From contig PBOB01000054.1 in NCBI GenBank assembly GCA_002724185.1, forward strand, positions 1 to 64,000: 64,000 nt of DNA, given 5' to 3'. Shown one piece after another: positions 18,049 through 26,818 of the stretch. Position 1 is the stretch's first letter; each line of letters opens with the position of its first letter. Source of the DNA: Acidiferrobacteraceae bacterium. GTDB taxonomy: Bacteria > Pseudomonadota > Gammaproteobacteria > Arenicellales > UBA868. Both the position numbers and the translations under genes were made by a program. The notes under the pieces are model-generated. The model searched no databases. It was given only the letters and a program-made list of their open reading frames with translations, and was not told the origin of the DNA.

Positions 18049-18615
18049 CTATTTAGGAGCTTGGGCTATGATGTACGAATATGGTTGCTGGGAATCAACT
18101 CCATCGTCATAAGCTGTTATTTGCAAACCTTCGAAAGCCTCAGCGAGCTCTCCAGGACGAAGTAAATATTCTTTCGCAAATCCTGGTGTTTTCTCCAAGT
18201 GATTTTGGTTGAATGTTTTATAGACCACTCGTCCCCCAGGATTTAACGCCCACTTAATCATAGGAAATAATCTGCGATTCAGGTATCGAAAACATGTAAT
18301 TAGATTAAAAGTTGATTTTGGGAGGAGGTAATCATCAAGATCAATTACCAGACCCTGAACAAATACACCACTTTTTATTGCAAGATGTTGACCGATCTTT
18401 AAAGCGGTTAGGCTACAGTCAAGTGCAATGACACTATAGCCTGATCTTGCTAAGTGGATAGATGTTCCGCAGGTTCCAGCCGCGAGATCAATGGCCAGAC
18501 CAGTACCGTTTAGCAGATGCTTGTGGCTGACTAGCAGCGGGTCTGCATCTTGCTGAACAGACAGTTCTGATTTTGTACTATATTTTTTCTCCCAACGTTC
18601 GATGTCAGAGCGCAT
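18049..18615 (-). CDS. Class I SAM-dependent methyltransferase, TehB-like
   Basis: A 188-residue Rossmann-fold methyltransferase. Motif I is AIDLAAGTCGTSIHLARSGY (residues ~37-56), followed by VIALDCSLTAL as the acidic motif II. A short segment LITCFRYLNRRLF replaces the usual post-II region. The substrate is unknown. It starts 6 bases after the moeA stop and is therefore probably co-transcribed with moaC-moeA. That does not by itself give a role in cofactor synthesis; other small methyltransferases of this type act in detoxification or small-molecule modification. Confidence 0.75.
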   Translation of the reverse strand: MRSDIERWEKKYSTKSELSVQQDADPLLVSHKHLLNGTGLAIDLAAGTCGTSIHLARSGYSVIALDCSLTALKIGQHLAIKSGVFVQGLVIDLDDYLLPKSTFNLITCFRYLNRRLFPMIKWALNPGGRVVYKTFNQNHLEKTPGFAKEYLLRPGELAEAFEGLQITAYDDGVDSQQPYSYIIAQAPK

Positions 18616-18621
18616 CCCGAG

Positions 18622-19884
18622 TTACAGTAGGCTCGCAAACGGCTCAACAGTAACAATGTCGCCAACATCTGCACCTTTACTTTCTAGGGGTAAAACGATA
18701 AAACAGTTTGCTCTCGACATAGAAGTCAGTATGCCAGAACCCTGCTCTCCTGTTGTTTTAACGATAAGCTGTCCATCGCGATCTAACGATAGCACTCCTC
18801 GTTGGAACTCGGCCCGACCTGGTTTCTTCCTAAGCTTGTCCGCCACCTTAGCAGAACAGCGAAATCCTGAGATATTTTTCTCTCCAGAAAGTCTTCTTAA
18901 AGCTGGTAGAACAAATTGGTAGAAAGTTACCATCACCGAAACAGGGTTTCCTGGCAATCCAAAAAGAATGGCCGAGCCAATTTGTCCCACCGCCAAGGGT
19001 CGCCCGGGCTTCATGGCAATTTTCCAGAATCTGACCTCACCAAGTTCTTGAAGAATGTTATGTACATAGTCAGCTTCACCGACAGATGCCCCCGCCGAAG
19101 TGATAACAAGGTCAGCGATCTTTGATGCCTTTGCGAAGGTCTCTTTTAGGCGAGCAGGATCGTCGGGCACCAGTCCGAGATCGACAAGCTCCACTCCCGC
19201 CTGAGTTAACATCCCATATAGCGTGTGGCGGTTGGAGTCATATACTTCACCATGTTCTAATTGCTCAGTAATGGGCCGAAGTTCATCCCCGTTTGAGAAA
19301 AACGCTACTGTTGGTTTTTTGTATACTGGTAATTCACTTACTCCGAGCGAGGCTGCTATACCCAATTCTGCGGGCGATATTCGGGTTCCGGCTAATAAGG
19401 CAACTTCGCCGTTAGCTAGATCCTCACCAGCATAGCGAACATGTTGCCCCTTTTTTTGACCATGTGCTACTCGAACTGTATCGCCGTTGCGTTCTGTGTG
19501 TTCCTGCATAACGACCGTATCGCTATTGTCCGGCATAATCGCCCCAGTCATAATTCGAACACATTCTCCTGGGTTCATTATTCCCTCAAATCTTTTTCCA
19601 GCCCAGGCTGTTCCGATTGAAGTAAGGGAGGAACGCGACAAATCATCAAACCGAATGGCGTATCCATCCATCGCCGAATTGTTGTGATTTGGAACATTTG
19701 TTGGTGACAAGATATCTCGCGATAATACCCTACCCAAGGTTTCACGCAAAGGAACAACCTCGTCATTTTCGCATGGAGAAACCATGTCGGCAATTTGTTC
19801 AAGCGCTCCCTCGACTGACATTAGGGTAGAATCGAAAATGTCTTCGCAGCTCGGGTCGATATTAATGTCGGTACCCTTACTCAT
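18622..19884 (-). CDS. moeA: Molybdopterin molybdenumtransferase MoeA
   Basis: Inserts molybdate into adenylylated molybdopterin. Domain landmarks are the [14 protein letters not shown] segment near residue 70, [10 protein letters not shown]-like [27 protein letters not shown] and [14 protein letters not shown]. The ATG at 19884 gives 420 residues and overlaps the moaC stop (ATGAGTAA), which suggests translational coupling. An upstream ATG at 19917 would add 11 residues and deepen the overlap. GGAG lies just before the chosen ATG, and a further GGAG lies upstream. Confidence 0.93.
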   Translation of the reverse strand: MSKGTDINIDPSCEDIFDSTLMSVEGALEQIADMVSPCENDEVVPLRETLGRVLSRDILSPTNVPNHNNSAMDGYAIRFDDLSRSSLTSIGTAWAGKRFEGIMNPGECVRIMTGAIMPDNSDTVVMQEHTERNGDTVRVAHGQKKGQHVRYAGEDLANGEVALLAGTRISPAELGIAASLGVSELPVYKKPTVAFFSNGDELRPITEQLEHGEVYDSNRHTLYGMLTQAGVELVDLGLVPDDPARLKETFAKASKIADLVITSAGASVGEADYVHNILQELGEVRFWKIAMKPGRPLAVGQIGSAILFGLPGNPVSVMVTFYQFVLPALRRLSGEKNISGFRCSAKVADKLRKKPGRAEFQRGVLSLDRDGQLIVKTTGEQGSGILTSMSRANCFIVLPLESKGADVGDIVTVEPFASLL

Positions 19885-20371
19885 CGCTCCTTTTCCAAGC
19901 TCCTGATTGGCCACCATCTTTTTCTAGTAACATAACAGATTTAATAACCATGCCTCGATCTGCTTTCTTGCACATGTCGTAAATCGTGAGCAACGCTACT
20001 TGCGTTGCCATCAATGCTTCCATTTCTACACCTGTACGGTCACGAGTCTCTACAGTTGTTTCGCATAGCACTGAATTCTGGTTTTCGTCTAACAGTAAAC
20101 GGATCTCTACATGAGTTATCGGTATAGGATGACAAAGTGGTACTAATTCAGCAGTCTTTTTGGCAGCCATGATGCCCGCTATACGCGCGACTGCAAGCAC
20201 ATCGCCCTTTTTATGTGCTCCTGATTGTATAAGTCGCAAAGTCTCTTGGGCCATCGTAATTTGACCTTGAGCGACAGCTACTCTGGCGGTTATATCCTTA
20301 TTGCCCACATCAACCATGCGAGCGTTGCCCTCACTGTCGAAGTGAGTAATATTCTTGTTGGTTGTATTCAT
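19877..20371 (-). CDS. moaC: Cyclic pyranopterin monophosphate synthase MoaC
   Basis: Second enzyme of molybdopterin synthesis, acting after MoaA to form cyclic pyranopterin monophosphate. The opening [18 protein letters not shown], the central [16 protein letters not shown], and [19 protein letters not shown] are conserved. Active-site KKADRG follows. Length 164 residues, normal. It is the first gene of a moaC-moeA-methyltransferase run. moaA is not in the window. Confidence 0.95.
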   Translation of the reverse strand: MNTTNKNITHFDSEGNARMVDVGNKDITARVAVAQGQITMAQETLRLIQSGAHKKGDVLAVARIAGIMAAKKTAELVPLCHPIPITHVEIRLLLDENQNSVLCETTVETRDRTGVEMEALMATQVALLTIYDMCKKADRGMVIKSVMLLEKDGGQSGAWKRSDE

Positions 20372-20488
20372 AGCTAAGAGTTCATGTCTATGTGTATTGT
20401 AACGGGGTTATGAAGTGAACAGACGACCTTTGCGCTACTGCGTGATAATATTGGTCATAAGCGAATTACATAATCCGGATTAAGAACT

Positions 20489-21079
20489 ATGGCACATATC
20501 TCTACGATGCAAGATCTCGGTACTACTGCACCCTATTTTAGCCTGCCTAATACCAACACAAAAATCGGTTCAGACACAGTAACGCTGGACGATTTTGTTG
20601 AAAATCCAGCATTGCTAGTAGCCTTTTATTGTAATCATTGTCCCTATGTCATTCATATTAGAGATTCATTTGTAAAGTTTGCCTCGGAATATACAAGCAA
20701 GGGCCTGGCGATAGTAGCTATTTGCGCTAACGATGTGGAAACGCATCCTGATGATAGCCCTGAACATATGGAAAAACAGGCATTACAGTTTGGATACCCC
20801 TTCGCTTATCTCTATGACGAAAGTCAGAAAATTGCCAAGGACTATCGAGCTGCATGCACGCCAGATTTTTTTCTCTATAACAAGAGTCGAAAATTGGTCT
20901 ACCGGGGTCAATTTGACGGTAGCCGACCAGGAAACAACATCGCTGTAACAGGAGCAGATCTACGTGCGGCCGCTGACGCCTTGTTGCATGGTGCTGAAGT
21001 CCCTTTAGATCAGAATCCAAGCATGGGATGCAATATAAAATGGCGTCCTGGAATGGAGCCCGATTATTTTGGTGTTTAG
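20489..21079 (+). CDS. Thioredoxin-like / redoxin family protein
   Basis: A 196-residue thioredoxin-fold protein of the AhpC/TSA-like group. The CxxC motif is CNHC at residues 48-51 (AFYCNHCPYVIHI). The segment GLAIVAICANDVETHPDD and the later CTPDFFLYNKSRKLVYRGQFDGSRPGN-like region are typical of cytosolic PRX-like thioredoxins found widely in proteobacteria and cyanobacteria. No signal peptide, so cytoplasmic. Reductant and target are unknown. It stands alone, divergent from moaC and convergent with the Nudix gene. Confidence 0.85.
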   Translation: MAHISTMQDLGTTAPYFSLPNTNTKIGSDTVTLDDFVENPALLVAFYCNHCPYVIHIRDSFVKFASEYTSKGLAIVAICANDVETHPDDSPEHMEKQALQFGYPFAYLYDESQKIAKDYRAACTPDFFLYNKSRKLVYRGQFDGSRPGNNIAVTGADLRAAADALLHGAEVPLDQNPSMGCNIKWRPGMEPDYFGV

Positions 21080-21106
21080 CGGCCTGCCTTAATAAGGGGG
21101 TTTGTT

Positions 21107-21628
21107 TTAAGGTGCTAGATGATCCATACTGAGGATGGCTATAATCGTTTTAGCATCTTGCAGGTGGTTATCCGCCAGCATCTGGAGTACTTCGTCTTTT
21201 GTTTTCCAGTGAACTTCTATTTGCTCATCAATATTAGGTGCGGAATTTACCTCTGACAGTTGGCGAGCGCTGTATAAGTATAACCGCTCATCACAAAATC
21301 CTGGGGTTGGCAGTATCGATAAAAGCGATTGCCACTCGTTAGCTACCAGTCCTGCCTCCTCTCGCAATTCTCGTTTTGCAGCAGAGATTGGTTCTTCTTT
21401 TTTCTCGATGACTCCGGCCGGTATTTCCCAGATCCATTGTGCAACGGCGTGACGATATTGTCTCAGCAAGCAAATATGACCCATTTCATTGATAGCAAGG
21501 ATCGCTGCTCCTCCAGGGTGCCTTATAATTTCAAGGCCCAAAATCTCGCCATTAGCCAGAGTGATTTCCTCTATGCCCAAGTCAACAAGATTTCCTTGAT
21601 AGATAGTAGTTCGTTGTTTGCTGCTCAT
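21107..21628 (-). CDS. Nudix hydrolase, ADP-ribose pyrophosphatase-like
   Basis: A 173-residue protein with a Nudix box starting at GVIEKKEEP and ending REEAGL. The preceding IWEIPAGVIE and the layout (an N-terminal beta domain before the box) are those of ADP-sugar pyrophosphatases (NudF/NUDT5-like). ADP-ribose is the most likely substrate, but this is inferred from family layout. It lies 20 bases downstream of gpmA on the same strand. Confidence 0.86.
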   Translation of the reverse strand: MSSKQRTTIYQGNLVDLGIEEITLANGEILGLEIIRHPGGAAILAINEMGHICLLRQYRHAVAQWIWEIPAGVIEKKEEPISAAKRELREEAGLVANEWQSLLSILPTPGFCDERLYLYSARQLSEVNSAPNIDEQIEVHWKTKDEVLQMLADNHLQDAKTIIAILSMDHLAP

Positions 21629-21648
21629 TCGCTACTTGACTTAAAAAG

Positions 21649-22374
21649 TTAGCCTCTAGCACGTTTCATTGCGGCTTCAAGTTCTTCAGTTTCTATAAGA
21701 AAGGATGTTTTCAGTACTGACAAATCCCCGTCGAGTTTATATCCAAGTGGGATAGCGGTAGGAATGTCTCGGTTCAATATTTCATCCTCTGATAGGTTTT
21801 CTAGTAATTTCACTAGCGCCCGAAGACTGTTGCCATGGGCCACAACGAGCACACAGCGATTGTTGTTAATCGCAGGCGCAAGATATTCTTCCCAATATTC
21901 CTTAACACGAACTAATGTATCAGCCAGCGATTCGCCATTAGGGACTTTTGTTAGGTTTGCATAAGCTGGGTCATTTGCTGGATGTGTTGGGTCACCATCG
22001 GCAAGTTTAGGCGGTCGGGTAGAAAAGCTGCGACGCCATTTTACAACCTGCTCTATTCCATGTTCTGATGCGGTTTCTTTTTTGTTGAGGCCTTGTAAAG
22101 CGCCGTAGTGACGCTCGTTTAATCGCCAGTCGATGGTTTTAGGGATAGAGCAATGGTTCATTTCTTGGAGTACTATTTCGAGTGTTTGCTGAGCTCTTCC
22201 AAGATACGAGGTGAAGGCGTGATCAAAGACATAATCGGAGTCGCGCAAGATCTTGCCTGCGTAGCGCGCTTCATTAACACCGTTATCTGAAAGTGGGATA
22301 TCAATCCAACCTGTAAATCTGTTTTCAAGATTCCAAACGCTTTGGCCATGGCGAAGCAAAATCAGATTATGCAA
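21649..22374 (-). CDS. gpmA: 2,3-bisphosphoglycerate-dependent phosphoglycerate mutase
   Basis: Glycolytic and gluconeogenic enzyme interconverting 3- and 2-phosphoglycerate through a phosphohistidine. The phosphate-binding motif LILLRHGQSVWN is at the N-terminus with the catalytic His at residue 9. The second active-site His is in VVAHGNSLRAL. LNERHYGALQGLNK is also conserved. Length 241 residues fits the dPGM family (~250), ruling out the shorter broad-specificity phosphatases. Confidence 0.95.
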   Translation of the reverse strand: MHNLILLRHGQSVWNLENRFTGWIDIPLSDNGVNEARYAGKILRDSDYVFDHAFTSYLGRAQQTLEIVLQEMNHCSIPKTIDWRLNERHYGALQGLNKKETASEHGIEQVVKWRRSFSTRPPKLADGDPTHPANDPAYANLTKVPNGESLADTLVRVKEYWEEYLAPAINNNRCVLVVAHGNSLRALVKLLENLSEDEILNRDIPTAIPLGYKLDGDLSVLKTSFLIETEELEAAMKRARG

Positions 22375-22418
22375 TTCTATTCACCTATCTTTTTTGACTA
22401 TTCTATAGAGTAAAATTC

Positions 22419-23021
22419 TTAGAGATGCAACCTTTCTAAGAGTCCGCGCAATGCTTGTCCACGGTGGCTAATCTGGTTTTTTTCAGCTTCAGTTAGTTCC
22501 GCAGCTGTTCGATTAAGATTATCAATTAGGAAAATCGGATCGTAGCCAAAACCGTTTTGACCATGTTCAGAAGAGCTAATTGAACCCTCCCAAGTGCCTA
22601 AGGAAATTAGAGGTGATGGGTCGGAAGGTGACCTTAGGTAGACCATAGCACACTGGAATCTTGCCATTCTTTTTTTCGGCGGCAAATTTTTCAGAACTCC
22701 AAGTAGTTTCTCTCGGTTGTCTTGGTCGGTCGCGTTTTCTCCAGCGAATCGAGCTGATCTAAGCCCAGGAGCGCCATTAAGAAAATCTACCTCAAGACCA
22801 GAGTCATCAGCTATGGATGATTGACCACTGTGTTTGCAAGCATTACGGGCTTTTATCAAAGCGTTTTCTACGAAGGTTAAACCAGTCTCTAAAGCCGGAG
22901 GTACATTATATTTTTGCTGCGATTCGATTTCTATATCTGTTCCAGCTAGTAGAGACTCAATCTCCAGCAATTTACCTAGATTGTTGGTGGCAAGAACAAT
23001 TGTTTCTTTTGTAAATGGCAT
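22419..23021 (-). CDS. rdgB: XTP/dITP pyrophosphatase (non-canonical purine NTP hydrolase)
   Basis: House-cleaning enzyme that hydrolyses dITP, ITP and XTP to monophosphates. The N-terminal IVLATNNLGKLLEI, SIADDSGLEVDFLNGAPG, ARFAGE and GFGYDPIF motifs are all present in order, with QISHRGQA near the end. The ATG at 23021 gives 200 residues; an upstream ATG at 23057 would overlap rph and add a non-homologous extension. It begins 7 bases after the rph stop, an rph-rdgB linkage seen in many bacteria. Confidence 0.95.
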   Translation of the reverse strand: MPFTKETIVLATNNLGKLLEIESLLAGTDIEIESQQKYNVPPALETGLTFVENALIKARNACKHSGQSSIADDSGLEVDFLNGAPGLRSARFAGENATDQDNREKLLGVLKNLPPKKRMARFQCAMVYLRSPSDPSPLISLGTWEGSISSSEHGQNGFGYDPIFLIDNLNRTAAELTEAEKNQISHRGQALRGLLERLHL

Positions 23022-23028
23022 TGATGCA

Positions 23029-23742
23029 TCAGGATCTGGTTTGAAGTTGCAAGGCAATTAACTGACGTATTCCTGTTTGTGCGACAGAAGCCATCAACTG
23101 GAGTTGGTCTATAGCAAACGAAGATTTTTCAGCAGTGCCCTGAATCTCAATAAATTTCCCTTCTGAATTGATTACAAAATTCATATCGGTATCAGCTCGA
23201 CTGTCTTCGGCATAATCGAGATCCAACATCACAATATCATCAATAAGGCCAACAGCTACTGCAGCAACCTGGTCCGTGATCGGCTTTTTATGAATTACGC
23301 CGGATTCAACTAGGTGGTCGAGAGCATCAGCTAAGGCAATCCAAGCTCCAGTAATTGCGGCGGTTCTAGTGCCACCGTCTGCTTGTAGCACATCACAATC
23401 AAGGATAATTGTTCTCTCGCCGATGGCCTCAAGCTCAACCACAGATCTTAATGACCGACCGATCAGTCGTTGGATCTCCTGAGTCCTGCCAGCCTGCTGA
23501 TTTTGTTTGGCTTCTCGACGGGTACGAGTATTGGTAGCCCTTGGCAGCATACCGTACTCTGCTGTAACCCAGCCCTGGTTTTTGCCCCTAAGAAAAGATG
23601 GCACACTGTTCTCAATACTTGCTGTGCAGAGAACATGGGTATTTCCAAATGCTACTAAGACTGACCCCTCGGCGTGTGGATTGTAGTTTCGGGTGAAACT
23701 AATGGGTCTCATTTCATCATTTCGACGGTCATGCGATCTCAT
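23029..23742 (-). CDS. rph: Ribonuclease PH
   Basis: Phosphorolytic 3'-5' exoribonuclease that trims tRNA 3' ends. The ATG at 23742 gives 237 residues (238 in E. coli) beginning [20 protein letters not shown], which aligns with the family N-terminus. The upstream in-frame ATG at 23802 overlaps the regulator gene and is rejected. [30 protein letters not shown] and [19 protein letters not shown] are conserved. C-terminus appears complete, unlike the frameshifted rph of E. coli K-12. Confidence 0.95.
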   Translation of the reverse strand: MRSHDRRNDEMRPISFTRNYNPHAEGSVLVAFGNTHVLCTASIENSVPSFLRGKNQGWVTAEYGMLPRATNTRTRREAKQNQQAGRTQEIQRLIGRSLRSVVELEAIGERTIILDCDVLQADGGTRTAAITGAWIALADALDHLVESGVIHKKPITDQVAAVAVGLIDDIVMLDLDYAEDSRADTDMNFVINSEGKFIEIQGTAEKSSFAIDQLQLMASVAQTGIRQLIALQLQTRS

Positions 23743-23755
23743 AAGAGTAGAATAC

Positions 23756-24517
23756 CTAGTTATCCTTATGATTGGGAAACCCCATTTCTCGTCGCGCCGC
23801 ACGCGCTTGGCGCTGACGATCTATATCAACCTGGGAAAGTGTTTTTTCGACTTGATTTATATGATAATCGGACGCAGTGCGAGCTGCCGCGGAGTCACCT
23901 TTCAATATCGCAGTAAGCAAGTGGTAATGTTGATCACGTAGTTGAGCAAACATGCCGGGATAAGTGTATAAGTTCTCCAGATTGAATCTAATACTCTTTT
24001 TTAACAGCGAGAATAAGCTTCTCATAACGTGGAGTAGTACCACATTGTGGGATGCTTCGCCGATCGCCAAATGGAAATCCGCGTCGGCACGAGCTTCAAG
24101 AGATGGGTCTCCGAGCCCATGCGATTCTATCAGGCGCTTATAGGCAGATCTAAGCATTTCCTTGTCGGTTATCGTATGGCGTTCTGCAGCTAGAGAAGCG
24201 GCTAGCGATTCGATAGCATGTCGCAATTCAAGCACGTCGCCATGACTTTCGGGGGCATTGCTAATCAATTCAAGCAAGGGATCTTCCAACGTGGGATTTA
24301 AGGTGTCGGTAACATATGTGCCGCCCCCTTTTTCGCTCCTCAAAATGCCTCTCGTAGCAAGAATCCGAAGAGCCTCTCTCAGAGACGGCCGGGAAACACC
24401 AAGTTGTTCTGCTAGAGGGCGCTCTGCTGGGAGTTTTTCGCCTGGGGCTAGACTACCCTCTAGAACAGATTGCTCAATACGTTGGCAGACAAGTTCGGCG
24501 ACGCGCGGTCGGTCCAT
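23756..24517 (-). CDS. GntR/FadR-family transcriptional regulator, PdhR-like
   Basis: A 253-residue repressor with an N-terminal winged helix ([20 protein letters not shown], residues ~25-44) and a C-terminal all-helical FCD ligand domain. It resembles PdhR through the stretch [13 protein letters not shown] and the following [14 protein letters not shown]. In E. coli PdhR senses pyruvate and represses pdhR-aceEF-lpd. No pyruvate dehydrogenase genes are nearby; it sits 13 bases before rph and divergent from yicC. The operator in front of it suggests autoregulation. LldR or another FCD regulator is the main alternative identity. Confidence 0.85.
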   Translation of the reverse strand: MDRPRVAELVCQRIEQSVLEGSLAPGEKLPAERPLAEQLGVSRPSLREALRILATRGILRSEKGGGTYVTDTLNPTLEDPLLELISNAPESHGDVLELRHAIESLAASLAAERHTITDKEMLRSAYKRLIESHGLGDPSLEARADADFHLAIGEASHNVVLLHVMRSLFSLLKKSIRFNLENLYTYPGMFAQLRDQHYHLLTAILKGDSAAARTASDYHINQVEKTLSQVDIDRQRQARAARREMGFPNHKDN

Positions 24518-24535
24518 AATGGATATCGTATGGTT

Positions 24536-24552
24536 AATTGGTAAGACCAGTT
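24536..24552 (-). promoter_or_regulatory. Putative PdhR-type operator
   Basis: AATTGGTAAGACCAGTT reads as an imperfect dyad (AATTGGT / ACCAGTT around AAG) with one position breaking symmetry. It closely resembles the known PdhR box with half-sites ATTGGT and ACCAAT three bases apart. It lies 19 bases upstream of the PdhR-like start, where it would block transcription of that gene, in the region shared with divergent yicC. Confidence 0.7.
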
Positions 24553-24656
24553 TATGTGAGAGCGTACCATATATTGTGCGTGAATAGCGCCAAAAAAGCA
24601 GATAAAATCAGGTTTTCTTCTGACTAAATTAGTTCTATTTAACCCAAGGATATGAT

Positions 24657-25526
24657 ATGGCTCAAAGTATGACCGCATTTAGCCGTGAGGAGTCGGATGG
24701 CTTGGCTGGTAAGCTAACTTGGGAAATCAGATCGGTCAATCATCGATATAAAGAGATTTCTCTTCGTTTGCCAGACGAGTTAAGAGCTATAGAACCATCG
24801 GCTAGAGGAATCATTTCTGAGACGATAAGGCGTGGCCGGATTGATGCAACTCTCCATTACCAGTCAAATTCTGATTCTGATGATGATGAGAGACAACTAA
24901 ACACCGATAGTATTCAACGCCTTGCTCAATGGGAAGGCCAGCTACGAAATTATATTACTGATGTTGTGCCACTTAGTGCAGCCGATATCTTACGTTGGCC
25001 AGGAGTGTTGTATGTAGAGGCTAAGGACGTCGACAGCCTATCTGAGCGGGCATCAGTATTGTTGGGTAAAGCTCTTGAGGTCCTTATTCACAATCGGCAG
25101 CGAGAAGGCGAAAAATTGACAGAGATTCTCAGTGACAATCTTTTGTCTACTAGGAGTTTAGTTATTGATATTGGCCAGCAGTGGCCAGCAGTGGAGACTG
25201 CAACGCGCAACAGACTTAATAGCAGGATCGCCGAGTTTAAAGATCAATTAGATCCAGATCGACTGGAGCAGGAAGTAGTTTTACTTCTCAGTAAGGCTGA
25301 TATTAAGGAGGAGCTCGATCGTCTTGTTTTGCACATCGAGGAGGTTGGGCGCGTGCTGGCTTCTATTGAACCGATTGGCCGGCGTCTAGATTTTCTAATG
25401 CAAGAGCTTCATAGAGAGGCCAATACTCTGGGCTCGAAATCAACTCATCCGACAATTACATCGGCCAGTATTGATCTAAAAGTATTGATAGAGCAAATGC
25501 GTGAGCAAGTTCAAAACATCGAATAG
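24657..25526 (+). CDS. yicC: YicC/YloC family endoribonuclease
   Basis: A 289-residue protein beginning MAQSMTAFSREE, the family opening. It has WEIRSVNHRYKEISLRLPDEL and an ending with RRLDFLMQELHREANTLGSK that is the most conserved block. YicC of E. coli is an RNA-degrading enzyme acting on a small RNA. It is commonly placed before gmk, as here. An AAGGATATGAT ribosome binding site precedes the ATG. It is divergent from the PdhR-like regulator. Confidence 0.94.
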   Translation: MAQSMTAFSREESDGLAGKLTWEIRSVNHRYKEISLRLPDELRAIEPSARGIISETIRRGRIDATLHYQSNSDSDDDERQLNTDSIQRLAQWEGQLRNYITDVVPLSAADILRWPGVLYVEAKDVDSLSERASVLLGKALEVLIHNRQREGEKLTEILSDNLLSTRSLVIDIGQQWPAVETATRNRLNSRIAEFKDQLDPDRLEQEVVLLLSKADIKEELDRLVLHIEEVGRVLASIEPIGRRLDFLMQELHREANTLGSKSTHPTITSASIDLKVLIEQMREQVQNIE

Positions 25527-25617
25527 GTGTTAGTTGGAGTATTGCGCTTTATTCTTAACTGCGTCGTGTCATTGCGAGATAATCGTATCCCCTGGCACAA
25601 TTATACGGTAGATTTCT

Positions 25618-26253
25618 ATGGTGGATTCTTCACCTAAGTTGTTGATTCTTTCGTCACCTTCAGGGGGCGGAAAAACAAGCTTAGCGCGCGCGCTATCCAC
25701 GTCTATGGAAAATGTTAGTGTTTCGATATCACATACCACTAGACCGCAGCGCGCGGGTGAGCAAGATGGCGAGGACTATTTTTTTGTTGGAGAAGAAAAA
25801 TTTAAAGAAATGATAGATAGTAATAAATTTCTAGAGCATGCACGCGTTTTTGAGCATTTGTATGGCACTGCAAGATTACCTGTACAGAGCAGGTTAAATG
25901 ATGGACAGAGTGTTATTCTAGATATTGATTGGCAGGGTGCTCGCCAAATCCGGAATGCAATCCGGGACACTCTTAGTGTATTTGTGTTGCCGCCTTCGCT
26001 TGAAGATCTAGAACGTCGCTTATTGACGCGCGAACGAGAAAGCAGGGACATTATTGATGAACGAATGCGCGGAGCGATCAGCGAGATAAGTCACTATGTC
26101 GAATTTGATTATGTCATCATTAATGAAGATTTTAGCGACGCATTATCGGAATTACGGGATCTCCTTCAGTTTGGCCGAGAACCAAGGTCTGCTGAAAACA
26201 TTAAGCGGTTAAGCTTCCTGAAAAGACAGAAAACCGTTAAACTAAAGGACTAA
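25618..26253 (+). CDS. gmk: Guanylate kinase
   Basis: Phosphorylates GMP to GDP. The P-loop LSSPSGGGKTSLARAL is at residues ~12-27. SHTTRPQRAGEQDGEDYFFV is the GMP-binding region, ILDIDWQGARQI follows, and the lid is in RLLTRERESRD. Length 211 residues. It leads toward rpoZ and spoT, the common gammaproteobacterial gmk-rpoZ-spoT order, with 121 bases before rpoZ. Confidence 0.96.
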   Translation: MVDSSPKLLILSSPSGGGKTSLARALSTSMENVSVSISHTTRPQRAGEQDGEDYFFVGEEKFKEMIDSNKFLEHARVFEHLYGTARLPVQSRLNDGQSVILDIDWQGARQIRNAIRDTLSVFVLPPSLEDLERRLLTRERESRDIIDERMRGAISEISHYVEFDYVIINEDFSDALSELRDLLQFGREPRSAENIKRLSFLKRQKTVKLKD

Positions 26254-26332
26254 CCGGGATATATTTGATTAACTTCATTCCTAAGCTAGAGCCTCAAGTT
26301 CTACAGCGGGGGGATGCAAAAGAGGCTGGCTT

Positions 26333-26356
26333 GGTAGTCCACCGTGCTACCTTTTT
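26333..26356 (+). terminator. Weak terminator-like hairpin between gmk and rpoZ
   Basis: GGTAG (26333-26337) and CTACC (26347-26351) form a five-base-pair stem with a nine-base loop, followed by five T. The short stem makes it a weak or attenuating signal at best. Confidence 0.35.
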
Positions 26357-26374
26357 CTCAAACGGAGTAGGATT

Positions 26375-26818
26375 ATGGCAAGAGTTACCGTCGAGGATTG
26401 CCTCGATAATGTGGAAAATAGATTTGAATTAGTGCTAGTTGCAGCGAAGCGCACCCGGCAGTTGATGCTAGGCGCGGATCCATTAGTGCCAGAGGACCGG
26501 GATAAACTGACGGTTGTCGCTTTGCGTGAAATCGCTGAAGGGATGATTACTAGTACAATTCTCGAAGAGACAGAAGTGGATCTAGAAAAAGAGCTTTTCG
26601 GCGAGTCAGAGGATCCGGCAGAATTATCTCAAGATGATAGTGATAACGTTGCTGTTGTTGCAGAAAATTCTAAAGAAGCAATTAATGCATCCCACGTAGA
26701 AAGTATCATGGTAGTCGACCCCCCTCAAGAAGTGCCCTCAGAGAATCTAGGCGGAACAAGCGATGTCAACAGAGAGAGTGCGGACTCAGGCGAAAGTCAG
26801 GAAGAGCCCACGAGCTGA
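26375..26818 (+). CDS. rpoZ: RNA polymerase omega subunit with long acidic tail
   Basis: Omega binds the beta' subunit and helps RNA polymerase assembly and ppGpp response. [20 protein letters not shown] is the conserved start, and the core ends near residue 65 ([11 protein letters not shown]). Length is 147 residues against ~91 in E. coli; the extra ~60 residues are acidic and Ser/Gln-rich, likely disordered. The last 56 bases overlap the spoT start in another reading frame, so the tail is partly shaped by sharing DNA with spoT. A good ribosome binding site (GGAGTAGGATT) precedes the ATG. Confidence 0.95.
   Translation: MARVTVEDCLDNVENRFELVLVAAKRTRQLMLGADPLVPEDRDKLTVVALREIAEGMITSTILEETEVDLEKELFGESEDPAELSQDDSDNVAVVAENSKEAINASHVESIMVVDPPQEVPSENLGGTSDVNRESADSGESQEEPTS

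Noticed and set aside
23743-23802. Longer start for rph overlapping the regulator gene
   Set aside because: The added 20 residues do not fit the RNase PH N-terminus, which starts at the ATG at 23742.
25182-25203. Direct repeat GGCCAGCAGT x2 in yicC
   Set aside because: Ten-base chance duplication within a normal coding region without effect on length.
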